From the NCBI GenBank assembly GCA_030602675.1, contig JAUVZH010000198.1, positions 1 through 5,797 on the forward strand: a DNA stretch of 5,797 bases. The letters are read 5' to 3'. The notes under the pieces were generated by a model. That model did not search any database. It was not told the origin of the DNA and worked only from the letters and a program-made list of their open reading frames with translations. The stretch comes from Candidatus Heimdallarchaeota archaeon (lineage in GTDB: Archaea; Asgardarchaeota; Heimdallarchaeia; JABLTI01). Shown here piece by piece: positions 1 to 5,782 of this stretch (positions within the stretch are counted from its first letter, which is position 1; every line of letters begins with the position of its first letter). The translations under genes and the position numbers were made by a program.

Positions 1-777
1 CTGACAAGATCCCAGAGAGAAATTTGTGGAGCAATTTGTAAGCAATTTATAACCTGAAGCATCAAAATAATTGTGATCACAGAGGAAAATTTTCCGTAAT
101 GAACTATTGCTTCGAGAAGAGAACTTCAAACGAAGAAGTAAAACATCAAAAAGATGGACAGTCAGAAGTGAATGGTTTTGATGATTCAAAGGCTGGTAAA
201 AAATAATTGTTTGAATTGATGGAAGGTCTTTGACAAGGATTTTTCTGAGAAAATCGTTATATGTACTGAGAATAATGTGGTTGTCGCCAAAGAGCTCACA
301 AGAAACATCATCGCTCAAGCTACTAATAGTCGTTGCTATTTGGCACTGAGAACCAAAGAATGTTTGAAGAATTTCATTGATTTTCCTAGCAAGAGAAGTG
401 TTTGGTACAACTAATAATGAAACTTTGCCGGAATAACGAGCAGTAGTAAGAGTTGCTGTTAAAGCAATGTCAAGACTAGGAGAAAATTGCACAGGAAAAG
501 ATGTTGAGATTTCTTTAGAATCATCAATTATTAGTGTGAAAGATTCCCTTGAGGAAAAGAACAGCTTCAAGAGATTGCTTTGTAAACAACCACTTACCAG
601 AAGTGGAAAATGGTGAAGAATATGTGAAATCGTTCGAGGTGCGTGAGAGCAGAAACGTTTGGGAAGTGATGTTGCCAAGCTTTTTTGTTTGTCTTTCTTA
701 GATGCAAGTTTAGCTGCTTTTTCATCATCTTTTTTTGTATGTGTTTGTTCTGGTGATCTCTCTAAACTGCCTTCCAT
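1..777 (-). CDS. Partial CDS (N-terminal 259 residues), Ser/Leu-rich protein with a possible degenerate RecA/helicase-like domain
   Basis: This frame is open from ATG 777 to the left edge, 259 codons without a stop, while the opposite strand is full of stops. The ATG directly follows an in-frame TAA, so no upstream start is possible. Residues 1-40 are charged and Lys-rich (KKDDEKAAK, SKKDKQK) and probably disordered. From about residue 80 strands and helices alternate: TLIIDD (81-86), GKVSLLVVPNTSLARKINEI (117-136), HIILSTYNDFLRKI (167-180), IQTIIFYQP (188-196) and LRKIFLCD (227-234). The order recalls superfamily 2 helicase lobes (motif Ia-like VVPxxxLA, motif Ib-like STYxxFL, then a strand where DEAD would lie). 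There is no Walker A GKT and no DExD, so ATPase activity is unlikely for the visible part. Eukaryotic Cms1-like proteins are degenerate in a similar way, but this comparison is weak. The gene is certain; the fold is a guess. It lies 120 bases downstream of a same-strand TPR gene, beyond a T-rich tract and its own promoter elements. Confidence 0.82.
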   Translation of the reverse strand, partial: MEGSLERSPEQTHTKKDDEKAAKLASKKDKQKSLATSLPKRFCSHAPRTISHILHHFPLLVSGCLQSNLLKLFFSSRESFTLIIDDSKEISTSFPVQFSPSLDIALTATLTTARYSGKVSLLVVPNTSLARKINEILQTFFGSQCQIATTISSLSDDVSCELFGDNHIILSTYNDFLRKILVKDLPSIQTIIFYQPLNHQNHSLLTVHLFDVLLLRLKFSSRSNSSLRKIFLCDHNYFDASGYKLLTNCSTNFSLGSCQ

Positions 778-785
778 TTAATTAA

Positions 786-810
786 CCCCCTGCATAGGTT
801 GTATATACAA
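786..810 (-). promoter_or_regulatory. Promoter-proximal palindrome and GGGGG ribosome-binding-like site of the left-edge gene
   Basis: Reading toward ATG 777, the perfect 12-base palindrome TTGTATATACAA occupies 799-810, and a GGGGG run occupies 786-790, eight bases before the start. The TATATA core is centred about 27 bases before the ATG, which would fit an archaeal TATA box driving an essentially leaderless transcript. The palindrome could equally be a repressor operator overlapping it. The GGGGG run instead suggests a led transcript started from the upstream TTAGCT/TATA element near 855-868. The sequence does not decide between them. Confidence 0.45.
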
Positions 811-854
811 GGGCTGTTTTTCAAATCTACACTTAGTATCTCGACAAATTTCAT

Positions 855-868
855 TTATAAAAAGCTAA
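855..868 (-). promoter_or_regulatory. TTAGCT + TTTTTATAA promoter element, left-edge gene
   Basis: On the minus strand this reads TTAGCTTTTTATAA and is followed by ATGAAAT. It matches the element before the right-hand TPR gene (TTAGCTCTTTTTAAATGAAA) and the one before the left-hand TPR gene (TTAGCTGTTTTTAAAG). It contains a good archaeal TATA box. Transcription starting about 26 bases downstream would give a leader of roughly 50 bases before ATG 777. Confidence 0.5.
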
Positions 869-890
869 AAAGAGAGAAAAAGAGTTACTT
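865..890 (-). terminator. T-rich termination tract after the left TPR gene
   Basis: Just past the TAG of the left TPR gene, the minus strand has runs of T broken by C (CTCTTTTTCTCTCTTTTTAG). Archaeal termination usually needs only U-rich RNA of this kind. The tract abuts the next gene's promoter element, so it may end one transcript immediately before another begins. Confidence 0.4.
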
Positions 891-897
891 TCTGATT

Positions 898-1869
898 CTA
901 GGAAGAAGACACAGTTGCTCTTTTCTCACGGATGATATTTAAGAGAAAGTCCATGTCAGGCATGGTAGCTAAGGAATGCTCCATAGAGGGATCAATAACT
1001 AATGCTTTTTCTAGACTAGTAACAGCTTTAGTTGTATGACCTAATTTAAAGTATCCTGCTGCTAGTTCCAGCAAAATCATGTCATCCTTTGGGAATTGTT
1101 TATGAGCTTTTTTCAAGACACCAATAGCAAGTTCATATTCATCTAAGAGACGATGCGTAGCAGCAAGTTCTCTATAAGCTTTATACAAACCAGGATTTCC
1201 CTTTAACGCTTGAGCATAGACTTTTTTTGCTTCCTTCAAATTATTAACTCGTCGATACAATACTGCCAGATCAACCAACAAACAAGGAGGTTCACCAACT
1301 TGAGCAAATAGCTTTTCATACAAATCGATTGCTTGATTAAACTCTTTTGCTTGTTTGAGTTGATGAATGTCACGAAACAATACTTGAATTTCATTAGCTA
1401 CCTTTGTTTCTGCTGAGAAATCGTTGACCAGCTCAGAGGAAGACAATTCCGCACCACATCCAGGACAATCACAAGTCATCTCTTGAACGGGTACAGGAAC
1501 TGCTTCTTTGATTATCTTTGTAAAATCTACTGCACGACCAATTGAAAGTGATACCAGAGTCTCTCCAGCAAAATAATATCCAAGAGCTAAATAAAATTGA
1601 AAATAGTTATGATTAGGCAGAATCTCCAGCGTCCGATGCAATAATGTTTTTAATTCTTGAAACCGTTTTTGTTTTAAGAGTGAAAAAGCAGCAAACTCGA
1701 GTCGATAAACACTCTCTTCGGAATGAGGTAAGCTAGTAAAGTCCTCCTCACTGAAAGTCATATCAACAATATCAGGCAAGTCATCTATATGAGATGATCC
1801 CATAAAATCTTTAGCAAACTGCTCAAATACGTTCATTATCTCTTCGTCATTAAGTGGTTGCACAAACAT
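898..1869 (-). CDS. TPR-repeat protein with CxCPxC motif (left paralog)
   Basis: This is a 323-residue, probably cytosolic protein with no signal peptide or membrane segment. Numbered from ATG 1869, helical TPR-like pairs cover about 53-108 (including FYLALGYYFAGE). A linker carries the C133-x-C135-P-x-C138 motif, and a longer TPR block covers about 160-300, with classic signatures such as LAxxYRxxNxxxEAxxxYxxAL and ELAAGYFKLGHTTKAVTSLEKAL. A fourth cysteine (C196, PCLLVDL) is conserved in the right-hand paralog at the same distance from the trio. TPR arrays bind other proteins; the cysteines may hold zinc or act in redox chemistry (inference). A TTG at 1896 lies in the same frame, but ATG 1869 is preferred. 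It aligns with the paralog's start and gives nearly equal length. It has AGGA four bases upstream, and it places the TATA element 33-41 bases before the start, as in the paralog. No enzymatic domain is visible. Confidence 0.85.
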   Translation of the reverse strand: MFVQPLNDEEIMNVFEQFAKDFMGSSHIDDLPDIVDMTFSEEDFTSLPHSEESVYRLEFAAFSLLKQKRFQELKTLLHRTLEILPNHNYFQFYLALGYYFAGETLVSLSIGRAVDFTKIIKEAVPVPVQEMTCDCPGCGAELSSSELVNDFSAETKVANEIQVLFRDIHQLKQAKEFNQAIDLYEKLFAQVGEPPCLLVDLAVLYRRVNNLKEAKKVYAQALKGNPGLYKAYRELAATHRLLDEYELAIGVLKKAHKQFPKDDMILLELAAGYFKLGHTTKAVTSLEKALVIDPSMEHSLATMPDMDFLLNIIREKRATVSSS

Positions 1870-1901
1870 TGCATCCTTTACTAGTTCTCTTGCCAAAAAA
1901 T

Positions 1902-1917
1902 CTTTAAAAACAGCTAA
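1902..1917 (-). promoter_or_regulatory. TTAGCT/TATA promoter of the left TPR gene
   Basis: The minus strand reads TTAGCTGTTTTTAAAG here. The T-rich/TATA part lies 33-41 bases upstream of ATG 1869, almost exactly the spacing (34-42) of the matching element before the paralog. A transcript would start near 1878-1884 and include the AGGA at 1874-1877 as ribosome binding site. Confidence 0.5.
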
Positions 1918-2063
1918 ATGACGCGATTCGACTGCTAATGCAACTTTAAGTTTGAAGAAATATCCTTTTCCAACTATAAATCTCTAATCCTAATTTATCA
2001 TGAAATATCAATAATTATTTGTATGCTTAAATCCAACAAAATTTATTTTTAAAAGTTCTAAAT

Positions 2064-2085
2064 AAGAAAAAAATCAAAAAACTTC
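2064..2085 (-). terminator. T-rich terminator after the TGT-like gene
   Basis: The minus strand carries a run of six T and a run of seven T close together (AGTTTTTTGATTTTTTTCTT), about 22 bases past the stop of the 378-residue gene. No hairpin is seen. This is a typical intrinsic archaeal U-tract terminator, separating this gene from the TPR gene downstream. Confidence 0.5.
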
Positions 2086-2106
2086 TTACTACTATTATAC
2101 TAAACA

Positions 2107-3243
2107 CTATAATTTTTTACCGATAAACTTGGTTTTTTCACTGAATTCTTTAATTTGTTTTTTATCAGAATCTTTTACTTGATTTTTAGTATTAAGATAA
2201 GCTAGGAGCTTTTCTTCACCAATGATTTGTTTTAACTGTAAAGTTTCGAATCCTTGTTGTTCCATATTATAGGCTTTCTTAAATCGGTAGTATTTACTTT
2301 CTCCTTTCAAAGAATTTACTTGAATAGATGAATCAGGTGAATATATATTTGCAACCTCATGCTCACGACAATTATGGTAACTGTAAGCTTGCTTATTGAA
2401 TAATCTCACTTTGGGTTCTCGTTTCAGTTTTGCAACAGAAGCAGGAATAGCTCTTCGTCGATGATTACTACCAAGAATATCAAAACCAAATCCAAAGGAT
2501 AAAATATCTTTTGCAGATGCGATATCTCCAAATTTCCCTGGGTTAGCATTAAGTGCATAAAAAGAGCAGTTACTCAAACTTTCTTCTTGAGTTATTGCTC
2601 TGAAGAATGTCCTTACATTATCTTTTAATACTAGAGGATTTTTCCCTTCAAAATCAAAGCAGAAAAAATTAATGCCTAAATCAAGATAAAAATTGGCTAA
2701 ATCTCTCATATAAGCATAAGGGATGAAAGGAATTATTCCACCTACGGGTTTGTTATTCAATTGTTCAATTTTCTCATAAAACATACGAAGAAAATGTTTA
2801 TACTCGTCGTATGGATAAACGCTTTTCTTGTCAATTTTGGAAATAATTGGAGGTATAATAATATCAGAATTTCCATGGCAGACATCGGAAAGATATTCTA
2901 AAGTTATCTCTTTTGGAAAAGAATTATTGGTTGTCTCATATTCAGCAAAGAATAGGGTAATTTCTTGAGCAGTAGTTTTGTTAGCAAGTCTTACAAGATC
3001 TTTATTAAATTGGGTTTGTTTGGAAGTATCACTTGTGATTAGATTGATTCTACTCTCATTTAACACCTTGTAGATTTCATTCACACCTTTAATGCTTGAG
3101 TGGAGGTCTAAATTAGCAGTAATTAATTTAGGTTCAATAGCTCTGATAGGTGTCTTTATGACTTTATTTCCTACGGAAATCTCTGTAGAATGATAAAGAG
3201 TTTCTTCATCCGAAGAAATACGATGAGTTTTTAATGCGACCAT
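2107..3243 (-). CDS. Divergent tRNA-guanine transglycosylase/DpdA-like TIM-barrel protein
   Basis: This 378-residue protein starts at ATG 3243. Its elements follow the order seen in TGT enzymes. An N-terminal GNKVIKTPI (25-33) resembles the G-x-x-x-TP opening. NLITSDTSKQTQF (67-79) sits where TGT has SDSGGFQ. SDIIIPP (126-132) and an EY-rich helix come next. KPVGGIIPFIPYAYMRDLA (165-183) corresponds to the GIVQGG...LR segment. LGINFFCFDFEGKNP (189-203) and ANPGKFGDIASAKDILSFGF (233-252) match later barrel elements, and GFDILGSNHRRR (253-264) matches GVDxFDxxxPTR. In this reading the TGT nucleophile Asp is replaced by Gly258. YHNCREHE (289-296) may be a reduced form of the C-terminal zinc site. 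TGT enzymes exchange guanine for deazapurines in tRNA, and DpdA does so in DNA. Here catalysis is doubtful, and a binding or altered role is possible. The assignment is by eye and moderate; a different TIM-barrel family is the main alternative. The gene shares a 47-base divergent intergenic region with the toxin-antitoxin operon. Confidence 0.6.
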   Translation of the reverse strand: MVALKTHRISSDEETLYHSTEISVGNKVIKTPIRAIEPKLITANLDLHSSIKGVNEIYKVLNESRINLITSDTSKQTQFNKDLVRLANKTTAQEITLFFAEYETTNNSFPKEITLEYLSDVCHGNSDIIIPPIISKIDKKSVYPYDEYKHFLRMFYEKIEQLNNKPVGGIIPFIPYAYMRDLANFYLDLGINFFCFDFEGKNPLVLKDNVRTFFRAITQEESLSNCSFYALNANPGKFGDIASAKDILSFGFGFDILGSNHRRRAIPASVAKLKREPKVRLFNKQAYSYHNCREHEVANIYSPDSSIQVNSLKGESKYYRFKKAYNMEQQGFETLQLKQIIGEEKLLAYLNTKNQVKDSDKKQIKEFSEKTKFIGKKL

Positions 3244-3290
3244 AATTATTTATGTATAATAAGAATTAATTAACTTAACTGGTAAGTACT
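3244..3290. promoter_or_regulatory. Divergent promoter region between the TGT-like gene and the toxin-antitoxin operon
   Basis: Only 47 bases separate two divergent ATGs. The AT-rich core holds TTAATTAA (3266-3273), a palindrome centred about 26 bases from ATG 3243 and 22 from ATG 3291, so it could act as a TATA box in both directions with leaderless or nearly leaderless transcripts. GTATAATA (3254-3261) is another TATA candidate for the plus strand. TTAACTTAAC (3270-3279) is a tandem five-base repeat that might bind the antitoxin. GGTAA at 3281-3285 is a weak ribosome binding site for the antitoxin. Toxin-antitoxin operons are usually self-repressed, so the antitoxin may also affect the divergent gene (inference). 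Confidence 0.5.
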
Positions 3291-3884
3291 ATGAAAATCG
3301 AAGATATACTGGAGGATGCAAGTCCTTTAGTGAAAATAACCCTTGTCTTACTATTTATGAAGAATAAAGAAAAAATACAAGGAAAGCTCTGGTTGCAAAA
3401 AGAGCTCTATATGATTGCTAAAAAACTAGAAGCACTAAGTGCAGAAGAGTTATATGAAGCACATTATTTTGGACAATTCAGTGAATCTGCAGAGGTAGCA
3501 GTTGAACAAATAGCTATGCTAGGATTACTAGAACCAAGAAAAAGTGGATTCAATTTATCAAAATTTGGGGAAGAAGTAGCAGAAGAAGCAAAAAAACAAT
3601 TTTCACCTGAATCAATTCAATTCATTGGGGAAGTAAAAGAATTTCTAAATGATTTAGAAGAAGACGAGTTATTAGGTTATATTTACAATGCGTACCCAGA
3701 GCTGGCTGAAAATTCTGTTAAAAAAGACATCATCAATCAAAAACGAGTTGAAATAGCTGTTCAATTGTTTCTGAAAGATAAGATTAGCTTGGGGAAAGCA
3801 GTGGAAATAGCAGGAATAGATAGAATTAACTTGATTGAACTTATTAAAGAACGAAATTCCACTGTTGAAATGTACGCAGAATAA
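3291..3884 (+). CDS. Antitoxin: YwgA/Panacea-like N-terminal domain fused to UPF0175 domain
   Basis: This 197-residue protein has its start fixed by an in-frame TAA 15 bases upstream of ATG 3291. Residues about 12-100 look like the YwgA/Panacea-type fold used by several antitoxins: a helix, then KIQGKLWLQKELYMIAKKL (28-46), then HYFGQFSESAEVAVEQIAML (58-77) and the wing-like LGLLEPRKSGFNLSKFGEEV. A linker helix (about 105-140) leads to a UPF0175 helix-turn-helix: KRVEIAVQLFLKDKISLGKA (151-170), VEIAGI, NLIELIKERN. UPF0175 proteins are the usual partners of DUF3368 PIN toxins, and one is encoded directly downstream. The role inferred is to bind and block the toxin and to repress the operon through the helix-turn-helix. 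Standard UPF0175 proteins are short single-domain proteins, so this is a two-domain version. The C-terminus is cut short: a helical tail continues in the +1 frame just past the stop. Confidence 0.8.
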   Translation: MKIEDILEDASPLVKITLVLLFMKNKEKIQGKLWLQKELYMIAKKLEALSAEELYEAHYFGQFSESAEVAVEQIAMLGLLEPRKSGFNLSKFGEEVAEEAKKQFSPESIQFIGEVKEFLNDLEEDELLGYIYNAYPELAENSVKKDIINQKRVEIAVQLFLKDKISLGKAVEIAGIDRINLIELIKERNSTVEMYAE

Positions 3885-3933
3885 ATTAGAGCAATTCAAA
3901 CTAGAAATTGAGCGAGTAAACGAAAAAAATTGA
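3883..3933 (+). other. Out-of-frame continuation of the antitoxin (apparent +1 frameshift)
   Basis: The antitoxin frame ends ...MYAE-TAA at 3884. Skipping one base (a T at 3882) and reading from 3883 gives KLEQFKLEIERVNEKN and then TGA at 3931-3933. This is an amphipathic, charged helix of the kind that closes UPF0175 proteins (roughly EEDLEKDLExxxxx). With it the antitoxin would be 213 residues and end 15 bases before the toxin ATG, a normal spacing, instead of leaving a 64-base gap. It is either a one-base insertion (true truncation or sequencing error) or a recoding site. Confidence 0.65.
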
Positions 3934-3948
3934 TTGCAATGATGTACA

Positions 3949-4461
3949 ATGAAATTCATAACTGATGCAACGCTACTGATTGCCATTTACGACGAGAGAG
4001 AATTGGGGGATCCCGAAATTTTGGAGAAAATCCTTTCAATGGGATATGAGCTAATAATCCCAACTGCTGTGGGAAAGGAAGTAAGAAAGTATCAAGACCA
4101 CGGATTAGATATAAGTCAATTTAAAATCTCCATCCCCTTCAAGAAAGAATGGTTCCCACTACAAACAAGCTATTATCAATTAGGAGAAGGAGAAATTGAA
4201 GTTATTGCTTATGGTTTGTATATGAAAAATATCGATGTGGACTATCTCTGTTTGTTAGATGAAAAAAAAGCACGTAATATAGCAACAAACTTAGGATTGA
4301 AAATTGTTAGTACTTTGGGAATAATGAATAAATTATTTCTAGCAGGATTACTAACAAAAGAAGAATACAAACTGTGCTTAAAGAAACTAAAAACGTCCAA
4401 ATTTAGAGTACCAAGTAAGGCAATAAGAGAAAGATTAGATGCCTTTTCAACTGACGACTGA
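3949..4461 (+). CDS. DUF3368-type PIN-domain toxin (VapC-like ribonuclease)
   Basis: This 170-residue protein is a presumed Mg-dependent RNA-cleaving toxin paired with the UPF0175 antitoxin upstream. The ATG comes right after an in-frame TGA, and the first strand begins at once (MKFITDATLLIAI), as in PIN domains. Visible acidic residues are D6 on strand 1, E44 in VGKEVRK, E82 in the LGEGEIEVIAYG segment (family pattern LxxGExEAIxLA), and D104 in CLLDEKKARNIATNLGLKIV. The last is followed by STLGIMNKLFLAGLL, the DUF3368 signature (DDxxARxxAxxLGLxVxGTLGVL). The key acidic set is intact, so the toxin looks active. The C-terminal helix plus RVPSKAIRERLD matches the short tail of the family. There is no convincing Shine-Dalgarno site, so translation may be coupled to the antitoxin, especially if the antitoxin's shifted tail (ending at 3933) is made. 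Confidence 0.88.
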   Translation: MKFITDATLLIAIYDERELGDPEILEKILSMGYELIIPTAVGKEVRKYQDHGLDISQFKISIPFKKEWFPLQTSYYQLGEGEIEVIAYGLYMKNIDVDYLCLLDEKKARNIATNLGLKIVSTLGIMNKLFLAGLLTKEEYKLCLKKLKTSKFRVPSKAIRERLDAFSTDD

Positions 4462-4563
4462 TTACTTGTAATGGGTAATTTGCCAAATTTCTTTTCACTC
4501 TGAGTTTATTAATGAGAAAACAGAACGATATAATGAACGAAATTGAGCTCATTTCACAACTGG

Positions 4564-4583
4564 CAGAGCGACCCATTGCTCTG
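4564..4583. repeat. Small inverted repeat between convergent genes
   Basis: CAGAGC and GCTCTG are separated by eight bases, a six-base-pair stem. It lies in the 165-base gap between the convergent toxin and right TPR genes. No T-run follows directly on the plus strand, so a terminator role for the toxin transcript is only possible. Confidence 0.35.
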
Positions 4584-4587
4584 GGAT

Positions 4588-4615
4588 AAACAGCTAATAA
4601 AAAGAAACAATCAGA
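4588..4615 (-). terminator. T-rich tract and TTAGCT element after the right TPR gene
   Basis: The minus strand has GTTTCTTTTTATTAGCTG followed by TTTATC. The T-rich part can terminate transcription. The TTAGCT lies about 30 bases past the stop codon, nearly the same distance (31) as the TTAGCT that follows the left TPR gene, where it forms part of the next gene's promoter. No gene follows here, so the promoter half looks like a relic of duplication. Confidence 0.4.
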
Positions 4616-4626
4616 TGCTTTGATTC

Positions 4627-5595
4627 TTATGAGTTGGACATAGTAGATTTCTTTTCATGAATAATATTCAAGAGAAATTCCATATCAGAGTCACCTTCTA
4701 TAAAGTCTTCAACAGAAGGATTAATAGCTAACGCTTTCCCTAGGCTAATAGCTGCTTTTGTTAAATGTCCTAATTTAAAGTACGCTTCAGCTAGTTCTAA
4801 TAATACCATGTCATCCTCAGGAAAGTATTTTTTGGCGTTATTAAGCACAGCAACAGCTAGCTTATACTCACCTAATCTGTAGTGTATTGTTGCAAGATAC
4901 ATGTGGGCATTATATAACATTGGATTTAATATTATTGCACGAGCATAAAGTCTTTTTGCTTCATTGCGATTTTTTCTTTGCTGATACAGCAACCCAAGGT
5001 CAACCATTAAACAAGGCAGCTCAGCGATACGAGTAAAGAACTCTTCATAACAAGCAATAACTTGCTCATAATTACCTGATTGTTTGTAATGATGAATAGC
5101 ATGAAACAGTTGATGAGCATCATTCGCTAATGTTGCTTTTATTGAAGGATCTGTGAGTAATTCTGTATAGAGTCCTTTTGTACTACAGCTTGGGCATTCA
5201 CAAATTTTAGCAGCAGGATCTCGCTCATAATATTTTCTATTTTCATCTGATGAAAAATCAATTTCTCGTGCTATTGAAAGAGCATGTGACTCTTCACCTA
5301 TAAAGAAGTACCCAAGAGCTAAACAAAATCGAATATCAAGATGATTTGGCAAATATCCTAATGCTCTACGCGTTGTTTTTACAAGCTCTTCATATCGTTC
5401 ATGCTTTATGAAGAAAAAGACTGCTGCCAACAAATTCTCAACACTTACTCGTAAGTGTGGCAAGTTAGCGAATTGCTCCTCGGAGAAAGTAAATTCACGA
5501 TCAGCAGGTATAATGTTGTTAGGATCAAGCCCATTGCAATGTAATTGGAAAGCTAAGAATTTTCTTATAATTTCCTTAGCAGTCAACTGTTGCAT
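4627..5595 (-). CDS. TPR-repeat protein with CxCPxC motif (right paralog)
   Basis: This 322-residue protein starts at ATG 5595 with GGGTG seven bases upstream. It has the same plan as the left paralog. An N-terminal helical part contains EFTFSEEQFANLPH (34-47; FTFSEExFxxLPH motif shared by both). TPR-like helices cover about 50-113 (FCLALGYFFIGEE). The C132-x-C134-P-x-C137 motif follows, then a TPR block at about 155-295 with LAEAYFKLGHLTKAAISLGKAL. Cysteine C195 (PCLMVDL) lies 58 residues after C137, exactly as in the left paralog, and from there to the end the two align without gaps, with over half the residues identical by eye. The N-terminal third is much more divergent, so the C-terminal block is likely under stronger constraint. 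A role as a protein-binding scaffold is inferred; the partner is unknown. The gene converges on the toxin gene and is driven by the shared TTAGCT/TATA promoter. Confidence 0.85.
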   Translation of the reverse strand: MQQLTAKEIIRKFLAFQLHCNGLDPNNIIPADREFTFSEEQFANLPHLRVSVENLLAAVFFFIKHERYEELVKTTRRALGYLPNHLDIRFCLALGYFFIGEESHALSIAREIDFSSDENRKYYERDPAAKICECPSCSTKGLYTELLTDPSIKATLANDAHQLFHAIHHYKQSGNYEQVIACYEEFFTRIAELPCLMVDLGLLYQQRKNRNEAKRLYARAIILNPMLYNAHMYLATIHYRLGEYKLAVAVLNNAKKYFPEDDMVLLELAEAYFKLGHLTKAAISLGKALAINPSVEDFIEGDSDMEFLLNIIHEKKSTMSNS

Positions 5596-5628
5596 TGTTT
5601 AACACCCAATAAATACTTTTCATATTTC

Positions 5629-5644
5629 ATTTAAAAAGAGCTAA
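5629..5644 (-). promoter_or_regulatory. TTAGCT/TATA promoter of the right TPR gene
   Basis: The minus strand reads TTAGCTCTTTTTAAAT and is followed by GAAATATG. The TATA-like part lies 34-42 bases before ATG 5595, giving a short leader that includes GGGTG (5603-5607), a fair archaeal ribosome binding site. The surrounding pyrimidine tract (CTCTTTTC) is also found before the left-edge gene's element. Confidence 0.55.
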
Positions 5645-5782
5645 GAAAAGAGAATCAAATCCAAGTCAATTCTTCAAATTTATAAAACCAAATAGAGATA
5701 ATTTTTTAATAAATAAATTACAACAAACTGGAAAATAACAAGTTTTATTAATTTTAAGAAGTAACTCATATAGGGATTTATT

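Noticed and set aside
1870..1971. In-frame upstream extension of the left TPR gene
   Set aside because: The frame is open for about 34 codons but has no ATG or GTG, only the TTG at 1896. The promoter element lies inside it and the paralog has no counterpart.
3672..3986. Minus-strand 104-codon frame overlapping the antitoxin end and toxin start
   Set aside because: It lies antisense to two well-supported genes, has a low-complexity Phe/Ser/Asn-rich translation and no promoter or ribosome binding site.
4512..4589. Plus-strand 25-codon frame (MRKQNDIMNEIELISQLAER...) between the toxin and right TPR genes
   Set aside because: It looks protein-like, but it is very short, has no ribosome binding site, and overlaps the inverted repeat and the terminator region of the opposite gene.
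5408..5602. Plus-strand 64-codon frame
   Set aside because: It is antisense to the N-terminal part of the right TPR gene, with no family resemblance.
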